From Deuterostichococcus epilithicus (Eukaryota > Chlorophyta > Trebouxiophyceae > Prasiolales > Stichococcaceae), in the NCBI GenBank assembly GCA_033439295.1, contig JAVTLE010000014.1, positions 4,464,001 through 4,528,000 on the forward strand: a DNA stretch of 64,000 bases, in the 5' to 3' direction. The notes beneath the pieces were generated by a model. That model saw only the letters and a list, made by a program, of their open reading frames with translations. It was not told where the DNA came from and searched no databases. The translations under genes were made by a program, and so were the position numbers. Below are positions 38,951-49,821 of this stretch, piece by piece (positions within the stretch are counted from its first letter, which is position 1; every line of letters begins with the position of its first letter).

Positions 38951-41900
38951 ATGGCGCCAGGTCTGGCAGTGATTCCTGACGAGAACTCGAACGATCCTAA
39001 AGCAGCCATCACAGCCAGGCTGCTGCAGACTTCTGCGAATCCCCTCGACTCGACCGATAGCCGAGTGCGACCGCCGCGGGATGCCGTCCATACGGCGCCC
39101 ATCGACGAGCATGCGTCGACTGGACCCATAGACACGGAGCGGTTCCTCAGCACACAGGTCAGTCTGGCTCGACAACCTTTTTCACCAAACCTCAGACATG
39201 CCTCAGACGATGAGCCGTTGATATGCACGCTGGCTGCTGCACCTTTCACTCACTTCAGCATGTCAGTTTGTGCTCCTTCGCGCGTGGCTGCTGTTTGCAT
39301 GCCGGGCTTTTCTCTAGTCGCGTGGCACGTGGACATGTCGGTTGACCATCCAAGCCCAAATGCCACAATCCGTTCGCTGCAGGGCGCCGCGCTGCGGGAG
39401 AGCGGCATCACTCAGCTTATCTGCGACTTCGCGGGCGTGGCAGACACCGTCCAGCTGCACGGCGGCCTGCCGCCGTCAGCCGTTTTCCCATTTTCCGGCA
39501 TGAGCTTCACGCTCGCCGCTGGCGGCAGCGTCGACATAAATGAGCCTGCGTTGGTGGGTGGCGCATCTTGAGCTCGGTCTTTGCCATTGGAAAGTCTGAC
39601 TTTGGTCCGCTGCAATGCACCTCGCAACCAATTTGCAATGCATCTTTCCCACAGATGGACGCGGCGCAGCAGTATAACACCTCGGCGTCAGGCTATGGGC
39701 CGTTGCGGCGGTGGGCGGAGGATCACATGCGCAAGATGCACAGCATGCCGTCGCCACATGACGTCATCATCACGACGGGTTCCAACCATGCTGTGGACGT
39801 GAGTGGCCCTGCAACATCATGGTCTTCCTGCACAACAGCCCGCCCGCAGTAGGTCGCTGGCGGGCTTATGAATTAGTTTCAGCGACTTGCGGCAACAAAA
39901 AGTCTCGCGTGGCAGGTCTGGTGAGCAACGACAGGGGCACCGTCTCTGCCGTTGAGCAGGGACAATGCGCCACTGCTGTGTCAAGTGTGCTGCTCGCTAT
40001 GCAGATGGGGTGCTGCATTGTGACAGTGCCCGGATGCCGGCGCACCCACTGCGATCCGGCGCACTCACTGCGCTATAACGGCACCTCTTTCTGGTTTGTG
40101 CGCAGCTCGTCATGCAGATGGTGCTGAACCGCGGCGACACCTTCCTGGTGGAGGAGTATGCGTACTCGCACCTGCTGGAGGGCGTTGCGGAGCCCAAGGG
40201 ATATGTGCCGCTGCCCGTGCCCATCGATGCGCATGGCATGGTGCCGTCCGGCCTCAGACAGGCGAGCGCGCATGATTTGCGACTGTTTGTGCCAGGAAGA
40301 AGCAGCGCGAAGAAGCGGCCCACAGGGTGCGGTGTCGGGAAAGGCCACTCACTAGCCGCGTGGGCGAATTGCCGGAGCTGCATGCCCGGCCTGCCGTGGC
40401 AAGCTGGACATGCAGCCGGCGTGAGACGCCTTGTGTGAGAGCTGCTAGGGTATTGAAGGCAACCAAGCCCTGCGTAAATGCTGCTAGGATGATAGGGCCG
40501 GCACATGGCGACAGCGCATGCTGGGGTCGGTGCGTCAACTGGACCCTGGTAGTTCCCTTCGCAGCATGCATGGTCGCTGCTGACCTGCGGGTGTCCTGCC
40601 TGCAGGTGCTGGAGGAGCGGAGAGCGTCCCACCCGGAGGCGTCTGCGCAGCCGCGGGTGCTTTTCACCGTGCCTGTTGGCCACAACCCAACAGGCGCGTG
40701 TCATGCGTGTCTCACAGATTTCGCTGATTCATGCCAGAGAAATCTGATTCATGTCAGCGCAATCGCACATGGGATTGTACATACTGTGCACCCGTGCTGG
40801 GGACTCGGAACACGCTGGTATCCGGGTGCACGCCAACCCACTGGTACAGGCTCTGCATCGCTGCCATGTCAGCTGTTGCGGCGCCGGGAAACTCGCGCTC
40901 TACAGACACATCCCAATCGTCCTAACAATTCACGCTGGGCACCCTGGACTGCAGGCCTGGTGATGCCGCTGGAGAGGAAACGGGAGATTTATGCGCTGTG
41001 CTGCGAGTTTGACCTGCTGCTGCTGGAGGACGACCCCTACTACATCCTGCAGTTCCGTGGCGGTGGGGCAGTCCTCCTTCATATTGCATCCTGCAGCTCC
41101 ACGGCTACATGACATCTGGGCGCAAGTGCCAAGCTGTGACAGGGGCTTTTGCTGAGGAGGCAGCAGAGGGTCGGGCCGCCGGAAGCAGGGGAGAAGAGGG
41201 CGACATGGGAGGGGTCAGGGGGCACCTCAGATCAGAGGAGCGTGTCTGGACCAGCGCCTGGTCCATCTCCTGCAGTCCCACTGCGCAGCGCCGAACACAG
41301 TCAGAGTAGTCGTGTCATCCTGTCCTGACCCCTCTCGTGCTCGTTGGCTGTGCAGGCGAGGCGTCCGGGCTGCGGGAACGTCTGGGCGCCACGTTTCTCA
41401 GCTGAGTGATCCACAGGGCCGCATGTTGCAGCTGCACAGCAGCAACCTTCAGGCTTGGAAATGCTGCACCTGCAGGCGAGGTGCCGGGGCTGCGGGACCT
41501 GGGCGCCAGCTTCCTGAGCATCGACACACAGGGCCGCGTGCTGCGCTTCGAGTCCGCCGCCAAGTTCCTGGCGCCCGGCTTCCGCGTTGGCTGGGCCGCG
41601 CTGCCGCCGCCGCTGGCGCGCAAGCTGGAGAAGGCGATGTTCGCCTCCAGCCTGGGCGCCACCCCCCTGTCGCAGGCGAGGACGCGGCACATCCCAGCCT
41701 CTCCTCCCAAGTCTTGGTACCGAAGTCCAGCGCAAGCACGAGAAAGCGCTGCCCGCCTCCAGCCTGAGCGCGCCACGCCGCCGATGCAGGCGACAGATTC
41801 TGCTGTTCGTCTGCCTCCGTTCCCGCCGTACTTTTGGGCTGCACCAAGGCCCAGGTTCGGTCAGGATTTGGAAACTTTTAGTGCTGCAACCGCCCTGGCT

Positions 41901-43200
41901 GTTGTGAGCGCCAATGCGAATGTGGCAGCCAGTCACGCTCGGGACGAAGGGAAGCAATCGTGCAACTGTGCAGGAGTGGTCAGGTCCGGTCTTCAGGACA
42001 CCTCACATCCATGCCGCAGGTCGTGCTCGTGTCGCCGCTTGAGTGTGTATGGCAGACACAGGCTTCCCCCCAAGACCTGGAACTGAAAGCGTGCACCCTT
42101 CTGCAGGTTGTGCTCATGCAGCTGCTGAAGACGTGGGGCGATGAAGGGCTGGAGGAGCACGTGCGGCAGACGCAGCAGGAGTACTGGCGGCGGGCCTCCA
42201 CCCTGCACGCCGCGGCCACGCAGGTAGGGCGGTTTCCGTGAGCACCTCGTGCACACGACCTGGGGACGGCGTGCCGGGGTTTTGCAGGGACGCAGGGGGA
42301 AGTGCATCTGCCAGGACCAGTTGCGCACAGGTGCGGTCTGGGCCGGTGACAGGCAGCAGGAGGACTGTGGCTTCCGCCTCGGTGCACCGTGCAGCCATGC
42401 AGCTGGGGCATGCCAGTTCTCTGCGCATTCCTGGCGGCCTGTGCGGCTCGCGGCGGAAAGTTCCGTCTTGAGCGGCCCGTGTGTGGCAGGCGGGGGCAGT
42501 CAGCAGGCGCGAGGCACGGTGGCGGCTGTGTCCTGCCTGCCGGCCGCCAGCGCGCCCTGTGCGCTCGGTTTCCCGATGGGATAGGCATCACACCGCAGGG
42601 GCTGGCGGGCCTGGCGGAGGGCAGCCGCCGCAGGCGGGCATGTTCCTGCGCACTTTGCGGCCACATCACACAGCACTAGGTGACTGAGCTGTCAACCACG
42701 CAGGAGCTCACTGGCTTAGCGGAGTGGCAGCCGCCGCAGGCGGGCATGTTCCTGTGGATCAGGCTGCTGAGGCCACCTGACGACGAGCAGGCGCTCATCG
42801 CCAAGCTGCGGCAGCACCGGGTCGTCGTTGTGCCGGGTGCGGGTCGTCTTGTCTTGCAATCAAGACGTGGGCAGACCTTCCTGCCGGGCGTGCAGCGGTT
42901 TAAGGCGCGACAGCCGCCCGATGCCGTGCCATTGCGGCACTGTCGCAGCTGAGTGGCGGCTGTCGGCACTGTGAGTGACGACTGTGTTGCATCACTCGCT
43001 CGGGACGCGTGCGGTGACGACCAGGGCATGGGCGGCGTGCACCAGGATGCGCTCTTCTGTGCGCAGGCCGCATCAGCCACACGCGGGGGCGGGATCCGGC
43101 GTTCCAGTGCCCCTATCTGCGCATCGCCTGGTCCTACTGCAGCATGGAAGACCTCGTGAAAGGCATGCAGCGGCTGGCTGCGGCGCTGCGAGAGTGTTAA
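38951..43200 (+). CDS. PLP-dependent aminotransferase, AADAT/ARO8 (kynurenine/2-aminoadipate/aromatic) type
   Basis: Exons at 38951-39157, a second ending about 39553 (its start unsure), 39655-39798, 40106-40261, 40606-40693, 40955-41062, 41476-41675, 42107-42223, 42704-42836 and 43067-43200; phases agree from exon 3 on. Motifs in fold-type I order: VQLHGGLPPSAVFPF, YNTSASGYGPLRRW, VIITTGSNHAVD, FLVEEYAYSHLL, VPVGHNPTG, LLLLEDDPYYILQF, then ESAAKFLAPGFRVGW with the PLP lysine (the family has SFSK; here the Lys is kept), FLWIRLL and CPYLRIAWSYCS with the substrate-binding Arg near the end. It swaps amino groups between 2-oxoglutarate and an aromatic amino acid, kynurenine or aminoadipate; which one is not decidable. 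Three donors are GC (after 40261, 40693 and 41675). Four ghost copies lie in its introns. Confidence 0.88.
41352..41470 (+). repeat. Decayed copy of aminotransferase exon 7 (5' part)
   Basis: From GCAGGCGAGG near 41354 the sequence follows the functional exon at 41476 for about 100 bases (GGGCTGCGGGA, CTGGGCGCCA, CACAGGGCCGC). It keeps the acceptor but carries an in-frame stop and a small insertion. Spacing is about 121 bp. Confidence 0.9.
41736..41800 (+). repeat. Decayed copy of aminotransferase exon 7 (3' part)
   Basis: GCGCAAGCACGAGAAAGCG, then GCCTCCAGCCTGAGCG and CAGGCGACA, repeat the functional exon end (GCGCAAGCTGGAGAAGGCG, GCCTCCAGCCTGGGCG, CAGGCGAGG) about 115 bp downstream. Confidence 0.85.
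42013..42050 (+). repeat. Short decayed copy of aminotransferase exon 8 start
   Basis: GCAGGTCGTGCTCGTGTCG at about 42016 resembles the functional junction GCAGGTTGTGCTCATGCAG near 42103, about 88 bp downstream. Short, so weaker than the other copies. Confidence 0.6.
42585..42660 (+). repeat. Decayed copy of aminotransferase exon 9 start
   Basis: CACCGCAGGGGCTGGCGGG followed by CAGCCGCCGCAGGCGGGCAT and GTTCCTGCG repeats the functional start at 42704 (ACGCAGGAGCTCACTGGC, the same CAGCCGCCGCAGGCGGGCAT, GTTCCTGTG). Spacing is about 118 bp. One block of about 25 bases is identical. Confidence 0.92.
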
Positions 43201-43685
43201 GAGCTGCTCTGCAGGCCGCCGGCAGACTCCAGTGGCGGCACGTCGTCAGCAAGACCTTGTGCAAAATCCGCCAGGGCTATGGTGGCACGTCGCCAGGAGT
43301 TGTGCAAAACCGATGTCCAATGGTTTTCTTGGCGGCGTTACTCGGAGCTGTGGCCTGTCAAACTCTGGACTGAAAAACTTTACGTGAATCTGATCGTCGT
43401 ATGGCTTTCGACACGCATACCCATATCGGCCATACATGAACAAGACCCTGATCTGACCCCGGCGAGCCAGGCTGGAAGCCACAGTCAGCATATGCATGCC
43501 GCGACGGATGATCTGGCGTTCCCACGTGGAGCGCAGCCAAGACTGAGCCTTGAACTCAAATTAACGGCCACATTCCACACTAAGGCGACCCCACAGACCT
43601 TATCGTGTCGGCAGAAGACGCCATCGCCGGAATACGCGAGGTGTCGTACGCTTCTTGGTTTGCGACAAGCAGCGGATCAGCAGCC
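43201..43685. other. Intergenic
   Basis: 3' flank of the aminotransferase and 5' flank of the first CIPCC gene. The short frames here look like chance. Confidence 0.45.
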
Positions 43686-43742
43686 ATGAACCCCGACCAG
43701 GGCGGGCAGTACCCCCAGGGAGACGGAAAGGATGCGTCTTAT

Positions 43743-43777
<35 letters not shown>

Positions 43778-45020
43778 ATTTTACCAGCCCCAGTACGGAC
43801 AGCAGCCCTTTGCAACGTCGGCTGGCGGGCCGCAGCCCATCCCGGGGCTTCCTGTGAGGTGATTCTTCGTCCTCCTCGACCGACCGCTGCTACCCAAGGC
43901 GGCGTGGGGTGATCGTGGACTAGGGACCAACACCAGATCCGCAACACTGCGAGGTGCACCCCATCCGCCATCCAGCAAAGCAATATCTGACTGCTGCAGA
44001 ATGGTGCGATCATAGAACTCCCGCTCTAGACGTCTTGCCCTTGATCTGCGACAATAAACGACTTGGCTTAGTCACTTCTTGACTGCACCGAGACATCGTC
44101 GCAGCTCTGTAGTCCTGCATGCCGGCTGCTCCTCACATCGGTCATTCTAGGCAGGGCGGCGAGACGATGAGGTCCCTCTATGGTAGGGGCTCTTGACTCA
44201 TGGAGTCGTGCAGTGGCCGTGCAGCAGCACCTCGCTCCGAATATACGGCTGCATGCAGCAGCGTCCCCCCCCTCCCCCCTCCTCCAAAGCAGCAGAAACT
44301 ACCAGTGCCTAGACTCTCGGATGACTGCTGTAGCGGCTGCACCGCTCCGCCAGTGCAGGAATGAGTCCTGCTCAGGGATGGCGGAAACGGTCATGCCGAC
44401 CCGAGTCACTGCCCACCTTGGACTCCTTCTGCTGGTGCAGGGGCCCAAAGACGACGCCCGCGCCGGGACAGACAGTGATTGGGTACCAGGTCGTCCCTCC
44501 GCAGGTGAGCCGGCATTGACCTCCAGGTCGAGTGTGCAGGCCTGCTGCACCCGGTGCACATGTCAGTTTGTCAGCATTATCGCACGGCGCCAAGCGCCGC
44601 AATTCGCATGCGGAGTGGAACTAACGCTGGCGCCGCATACACTGCCCTTAGGGGGGCTGCTCCTGCGACTTGACGAGCAACGGCTGGCTCGTGGTCATCA
44701 TTCTCATTTTGGTGAGAAAAGGGCGCCTTTCAATTCGCCATTGCCAAGATGTGTTCAGATGCCTCGTTGGAGATGCACAGCAGTGCGCACATGCAACGCA
44801 CTCGTCATTGTCGCAAAGTTACAATTGACACCTGGTGCTGCTACACCGGCATGACGATTTAGTGTTCTTGATTGCCACAATGCAGCTAGTGCCCTGCGTG
44901 GCATGCATCCCCTGCTGCATCAAGGACTGCCAGCAGTCCTACCAGGAGCCCGTCTACGGGCCGCCCGGTAGCACCATGAATGTGCCGGTCGCACAGCCAT
45001 ACTCCCCCCACACAGTCTAA
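43686..45020 (+). CDS. Small Pro/Gln/Tyr-rich protein with CIPCC motif, copy A
   Basis: Three exons (43686-43858, 44441-44504, 44886-45020) join in phase to about 123 codons. The first is Gln/Pro/Tyr/Gly-rich with a run of about twelve Gln (CAG repeat, about 43743-43778) and ends PQPIPGLPVR. The second reads GPKTTPAPGQTVIGYQ. The third reads LVPCVACIPCCIKDC and then QEPVYGPPGS with a Pro-rich tail. The short hydrophobic Cys-rich core resembles the membrane-inserting part of LITAF-like or Cys-rich tail-anchored proteins, but the flanking zinc-binding Cys pairs of LITAF are absent, so this is only a likeness. It has a paralogue directly downstream with the same exon plan. Function unknown. Confidence 0.65.
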
Positions 45021-45628
45021 GGAGTTTGGCGTGCAGTTGAGCCTGGTCCACATCCGCATGGACGGATTTAGTGCTGTAGGGAGACGGTTGTGGCATCTTT
45101 TTGCGTCTACATGCATGTCCAGTATTGTGGAGTGGTATCACATCCACTCAGCGGCTTCAAACTGCTGTGATTACTGGTGCCACGAAGAGCGACAATGTGT
45201 TTAGGCTGTTAGGATTGCAGAAGGTTCCTGGAAAGCTGTTCCCGCATTACAGCCGCCGCCGCACACGCTGTAAGGGAAATAAACCGACGCGGACGCGCCC
45301 TGGCCCTGTGATGATACAAACCAAACTTGCTGCAGACAGACCATTCTCACGCTCTGTGACGTGATATTGTTGACAGGCTGCAAATGCTGCTTCGAATTCA
45401 AACTGCCGTACTCAGCCGATCCGCAAATTGCAGATCCTGACTCAGCTTGCAGGGTAGTGAGCACAAGGAAAGTGCTTGCAGCACTGCAGCTGCTTCTAGT
45501 GCGTCTGAAAAGCGTCAGAGTTGATACTATTGAGGCTTTTGACGTGGACTACCGACACAGCTCTTCGACAACACACCTCGGGAGCACTGCTGTCGCAGCA
45601 CGCAAGCTCAGGCAACCTCCGCCTCGAC
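45021..45628. other. Intergenic between the two CIPCC paralogues
   Basis: About 600 bp, lower in GC. No gene seen. Confidence 0.45.
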
Positions 45629-46948
45629 ATGGGTGTCGATCCGAACTACCCGACGCCTGCGCCTGCTGCAGATTCGACGCCGGGCGGCCACTCCGATGAG
45701 TCAGCCGCGGCAGCAGTGTATGTGCAGCAGCAGCGCGACCATCGAGCCGCGGAAGCCGGGCATGCGCCTCCCCCACCGTCTGGCATAACCCAGCAGTACC
45801 AGAACTCGCCAGAAATGCCTGCGGCAGGCACGCAAGTCGGACCCGCCTTGCATCAGCTCGAATGGGTGTTTGGCCTCATGTCCGTGCCGCTCGTTTGCAC
45901 GATATCCTGTACAGTGGTCAAGCCTGCGGGCGCTGGGCCGGAGAATTTGCCTCACTGTATGCAAGCATCCGTGGACTTCGTCTGACCGCTATCAGCTGGC
46001 CGCAGGCACACCGTACCAAGCCTACAGCGCTGTGCAGCCCCTGCCTGGCATGCCTGTGCGGTGCGGAAAAGCTTGTGCCATAATCTCCGTGCAGAAAACA
46101 CGTCCTGGTGTTGTGAATGAGTGTCAGCTTGTCTGTCTAAATGGTTTACATGCTTTGCACTCTGCAGGGGCCCAATGCGCACGCCAGCACCAGGAACCGT
46201 CATTATTGGTGCGCCTGTTCGCATGCGCTGCCTGCCGCCGGCTTGGCGATGCGCAACGCATGTATCATCGGACGCACATTGAGCGCACTGTCATGAGATG
46301 TCCGTGCTGTGCAGGCTACCAGACAGTTCAGACACAGGTTTGAAATCGTGTCCCGTGGCAATGTCGTTCTGCTCGCGTGCGCACGCATTTGCTGAAGTGT
46401 CGCAACCGGTATTCAAGTGCATGGAGCGATGCCCACTGTCCTTCTTGGCGGTAGGAAGGATGCAGCTGCGACCTGAAGCCGGAGGGCTGGCTTGCCGTCA
46501 TTCTTCTCATTCTAGTGCGTCGCCCTCTTCCGAACCTCCGTTGCTTTGGACTTCCGTCTGATCAGACGCTGTTGTGCAGTGCCTGCTCCAGCACAACACG
46601 TCAGCTTGCGCTGTTGCGTCGGCTCGGCAACCTGCCAACGAGTCCCATGCTTGCTGCAGTTCTTCCCTTTCGTGGCGTGCATCCCCTGCTGCATCCGCGA
46701 CTGTTTCCAGGTGAGCGCCGCCGTTCGAGGCAGCCTCAGAACACACTCGAGTTTCGTGTGAGCGAATTCAGACACATTGGGTTTGCTCTACCGCTACAGT
46801 TGGATGTATGATGGTGCTTGCAACGATGCAGCCTGACTCGCCGCCCTTGCTGCCTTCCTCACAGACCTACCAGGTGCCTGTGTACGGCCCGCCTGGCGGC
46901 ATCGTCAGCCAGCCATACGTGCCTGTCGCGCCAGTGTATACAGGCTGA
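45629..46948 (+). CDS. Small Pro/Gln/Tyr-rich protein with CIPCC motif, copy B
   Basis: Paralogue of the gene at 43686. Exons at about 45629-45835, 45996-46060, 46168-46261, 46660-46710 and 46865-46948 join in phase. The N-terminus is Pro/Gln/Ala-rich (MGVDPNYPTPAP) without a long poly-Gln run. The shared blocks follow: VQPLPGMPVR, GPMRTPAPGTVIIGAP, FFPFVACIPCCIRDC, VPVYGPPGGI, and a Pro/Val-rich end PVYTG. Relative to copy A there is one extra intron in the N-terminal part and one after the CIPCC exon. The end of the third exon (donor GTATCA) is the least certain. Function unknown; probably membrane-associated through the Cys-rich hydrophobic core. Confidence 0.6.
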
Positions 46949-47538
46949 TGCACTGCAACGATGGGCTGCGCGGGAGGAGAGGCGTAATCGAAAGGATGAA
47001 ACCTGTGGCGAGCTGTGCGCTGCCGACACAACAGCAGCTGTGCGGAGACACCAAGGTGCCGCCGCCATTTTTGGCGAGGCGCCGAGGCCAGCGCGCAGCC
47101 AGACCGACTCTCGGTGCTGCAACGGAACACAGTGGCGACATAATGTTGGCTTAAGCACGCTGCAGCAGGCTCCCATGGCTGTTTCATGGCTGCCCGCGTG
47201 AGCGCGCACCGACGACGCCGTTTGCAGGTGGCGGCACACTGAACTGTTTTGGGTGCGCACTTTTTTTGGGATTCAGGGTCGTTTATAACGTACGCTTTCC
47301 AAAGAGTTCTGCGGACTTCGAATGGGTCGACATCTGCAAGTGGACTGCAGGCAGCAAGCACGGAAGACAGCTGGAGACAAACCAGAAACCCTTCTCCTCA
47401 CCGGACTCCGCATTCAGCGGAGAATGATTCTCCTTGGCGCAGGCGCGCCTCGTGATCGACATTTAATTCAGCAGGACTGCCTTCTCCCTTGTACGCTTGA
47501 AGCTCTATACTACTAGTACTCGCAGCGAGATTCTTGCA
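46949..47538. other. Intergenic
   Basis: 3' flank of copy B and 5' flank of the next gene. No feature seen. Confidence 0.45.
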
Positions 47539-48879
47539 ATGGCGGCGATGCTGTCTGCTGGAACTTCTGCCGCTGTCGCTTCGTATCGAGCAACCGGTGT
47601 GTCGTCGGAGCGAGCAGCGCCGGCGCTGCTGCGCGCAGGCTGTCATGTTGGGAGTAGCAGGTCAAATCCGCGCATTTCATCACTCGAGGTGGGCTGGGCT
47701 CTTGCTGCGGACTTCTGAAGCGTTGCTGCCGCACATCATGCTGGGTCACATTATCGACGTGTCCCGTCGTTGAGGGTACCCACCAGTGCCTTTCGACCGC
47801 CGCAGTCCTGCGACTGTGGCAAATGGCTGCGAAGAAGCATATTGCCCGCTTTTTACCGCTGCTATGCGTATTGCACCCCTTCGAGCGCTCGAAGCCTGCT
47901 GACATCTGCGAAGGGTGGAATAGGCCGAGTCAGCTGCTGACACGGCTGGCCATTTACTCGGCGTGTGCATACACAGGCTGATCTCGCAAAATTCACACCT
48001 TGCCTACAGCAAGCTGCTGCGCATGGCATCGCAGAATGCCAAGGCAGCACCCTGATGTTGTTTCCACATGCTGCCCACTGCGCTGCGGCAGGCGCATGCT
48101 ACACCTCGGCTTCGCCCTTGTTGATGCAAAAACGCTGTTTCCATGAGATTCGATCCCGAGGCGACAGCGCTGGCATCGCGTCCATGAGATTCGATCCCAA
48201 GGCGACAGCGCTGGCATCGCATCACTAGGATCTGGTGATCGAGCATCAGATAGCGCAGCCATCAACATGCCGGCCTGTCCGTGTGCTGACAATAATGGCG
48301 CATCTTGCCAGTTGCAGGCCTCATCGGCGCGGCGCAGCAGCCGCCCGCGGCTCGGCGCGGCCATGATCACGTCAGCCGGGCCGCAGCCGCTGTTTGAGAC
48401 GGCATTCGTGCTGCCGGGCGTGGTGATGACGCTCTTCCGCGCAGCGACCGCCGGCTTCGGCATCTTCTGCCTGCTGCAGTGGTCCAGCTTCAGGGGCGTG
48501 CGCAAACAGGTAAGGTGTAATGAAGGGTTCAAAGTGCATTGCGACGATACATCATGCACATGCGCTGGACCCCTGTGTGACACTGCAAGCATCGGCAGGT
48601 GTTGCAGGCTCACTCACTGCTACAGCCGCTGCCGCCGCGGTCAGCTTGTAGTATGGGCGGTGTACCCAATTGTCTGCTATGCGTCCATCCCCGTCAGGTT
48701 GACCGTTCAAAAATGGCACGTGGGCTTTCTGAGCTGTGTGCGACTCGTCTTACAAGACCTACGCCCGCTGTGCGCAGGTGGAGGAGGTTCAACAGGAAGA
48801 GCGGGGCAAGGCAGCAGACCGCGCCGAGCGGCTCAAACGGCTGCAGCCTAAGGCGCCGCCCCGTACTGATGAGGAGTGA
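47539..48879 (+). CDS. Small single-TM protein, probably plastid-targeted
   Basis: Three exons (47539-47688, 48318-48509, 48778-48879), all phase 0, give 147 codons. The first 65 residues are rich in Ala, Ser and Arg and nearly free of acidic residues, like a chloroplast transit peptide. One hydrophobic segment follows (GVVMTLFRAATAGFGIFCLL), then a charged tail (EEVQQEERGKAADRAERLKR) ending PPRTDEE. I recognise no family. The shape, leader plus one helix plus soluble charged tail, is like small thylakoid or envelope subunits and assembly factors. The GT-AG introns and consistent phase support it being real. Confidence 0.55.
48140..48221 (+). repeat. 41-bp tandem duplication
   Basis: TCCATGAGATTCGATCCC followed by AGGCGACAGCGCTGGCATCG occurs twice head to tail (48140-48180, 48181-48221) with about two differences. 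It lies in the first intron of the gene at 47539. Confidence 0.9.
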
Positions 48880-49821
48880 GGGCAGCGCAGCTAGACGCAT
48901 GCGCCAGATGCGCGCACGCAGGCAACGTCAGGCATAAGCGGCTGCCGACAAGTTTCTCATGCATGTCTGTATGTCAGCTCCGGAGGTGGATGACACTCTT
49001 GGGCTGTGGAGCCTGCCCCGCTCTTGGCCACCCATATTAGCTCAGGGGCCTGGCAGGGGGTATGCACTCGATCGCTGGCAGCAGTGTGCATGGGGCAATA
49101 GCAGAGTGCACAGGAGCTAGTGCAACTGCATGATGCGCATTGCGCGTTCCTCGATCCTTCGTGCGAGAACAATACGTCAGCGTGTTCAGACGATGAATTT
49201 GATGTGAATCGTATTTGTAGACGAACCCAACCAGAGGATGACTCAGCAGAGAATGGGTGGGATGCTGCGGGAGCCGAGTTCACCTTGCGGCAGGCTCCTT
49301 GCCGCCGGCAGCGAGGCGCGCAGTCAGCGGTTGTGAACATGATTTCTGACTTTAAGGAGCGCAGTTGAGCGGATCTGGTCGAGCGGACATGAATTCCTGG
49401 CATTTGCTGGTTGAGGGGCAAACACTGTGCAAGCAAAAATTTACAATTTCCCGGCGTTACGCCAACACTGCGTGACAGATGGACTGCCCCGCCCCCCCCG
49501 CCCCAACCGGCGCGCCCGCCATAACGCACTAGCCTCACTTCCAGGGTGGTCGACTTCTGCACTGTCACCTGTACCCATATAGCAAACGGAAGCGAGCGGA
49601 ACACTGAACCGAACCTTCCGCCGCTGCAGCCGCCAGTTTGCAGCTACGTCATCGTGAGTCAGATGCTCGTCACCTGCCCGTACATATATGCGACCGGGCA
49701 GTTTCGGGTTTGGCGATTTGAGAGCGGACGCCCTTTTCAGTATTCAGCAGTTTGAGAGCGGGCATAGATGCAGCTATCGCTTTGACGTGTTCGAAAGTCT
49801 TCACAGCTGCTACACCTAACG
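48880..49821. other. Intergenic; one long minus-strand frame of doubtful meaning
   Basis: A minus-strand frame of 215 codons (49604 down to 48957) and a plus-strand frame of 82 codons (49120-49368) overlap here. Neither shows a domain, and the first contains a Gly run from a poly-C tract near 49485-49500. I do not call a gene. Confidence 0.35.

Noticed and set aside
45549-45776. Minus-strand frame over CIPCC copy B
   Set aside because: Antisense shadow of the first exon of copy B.
48957-49604. Minus-strand 215-codon frame
   Set aside because: No domain; it includes a Gly run from a poly-C tract; no splice or composition support. Left as an open note in the intergenic entry.
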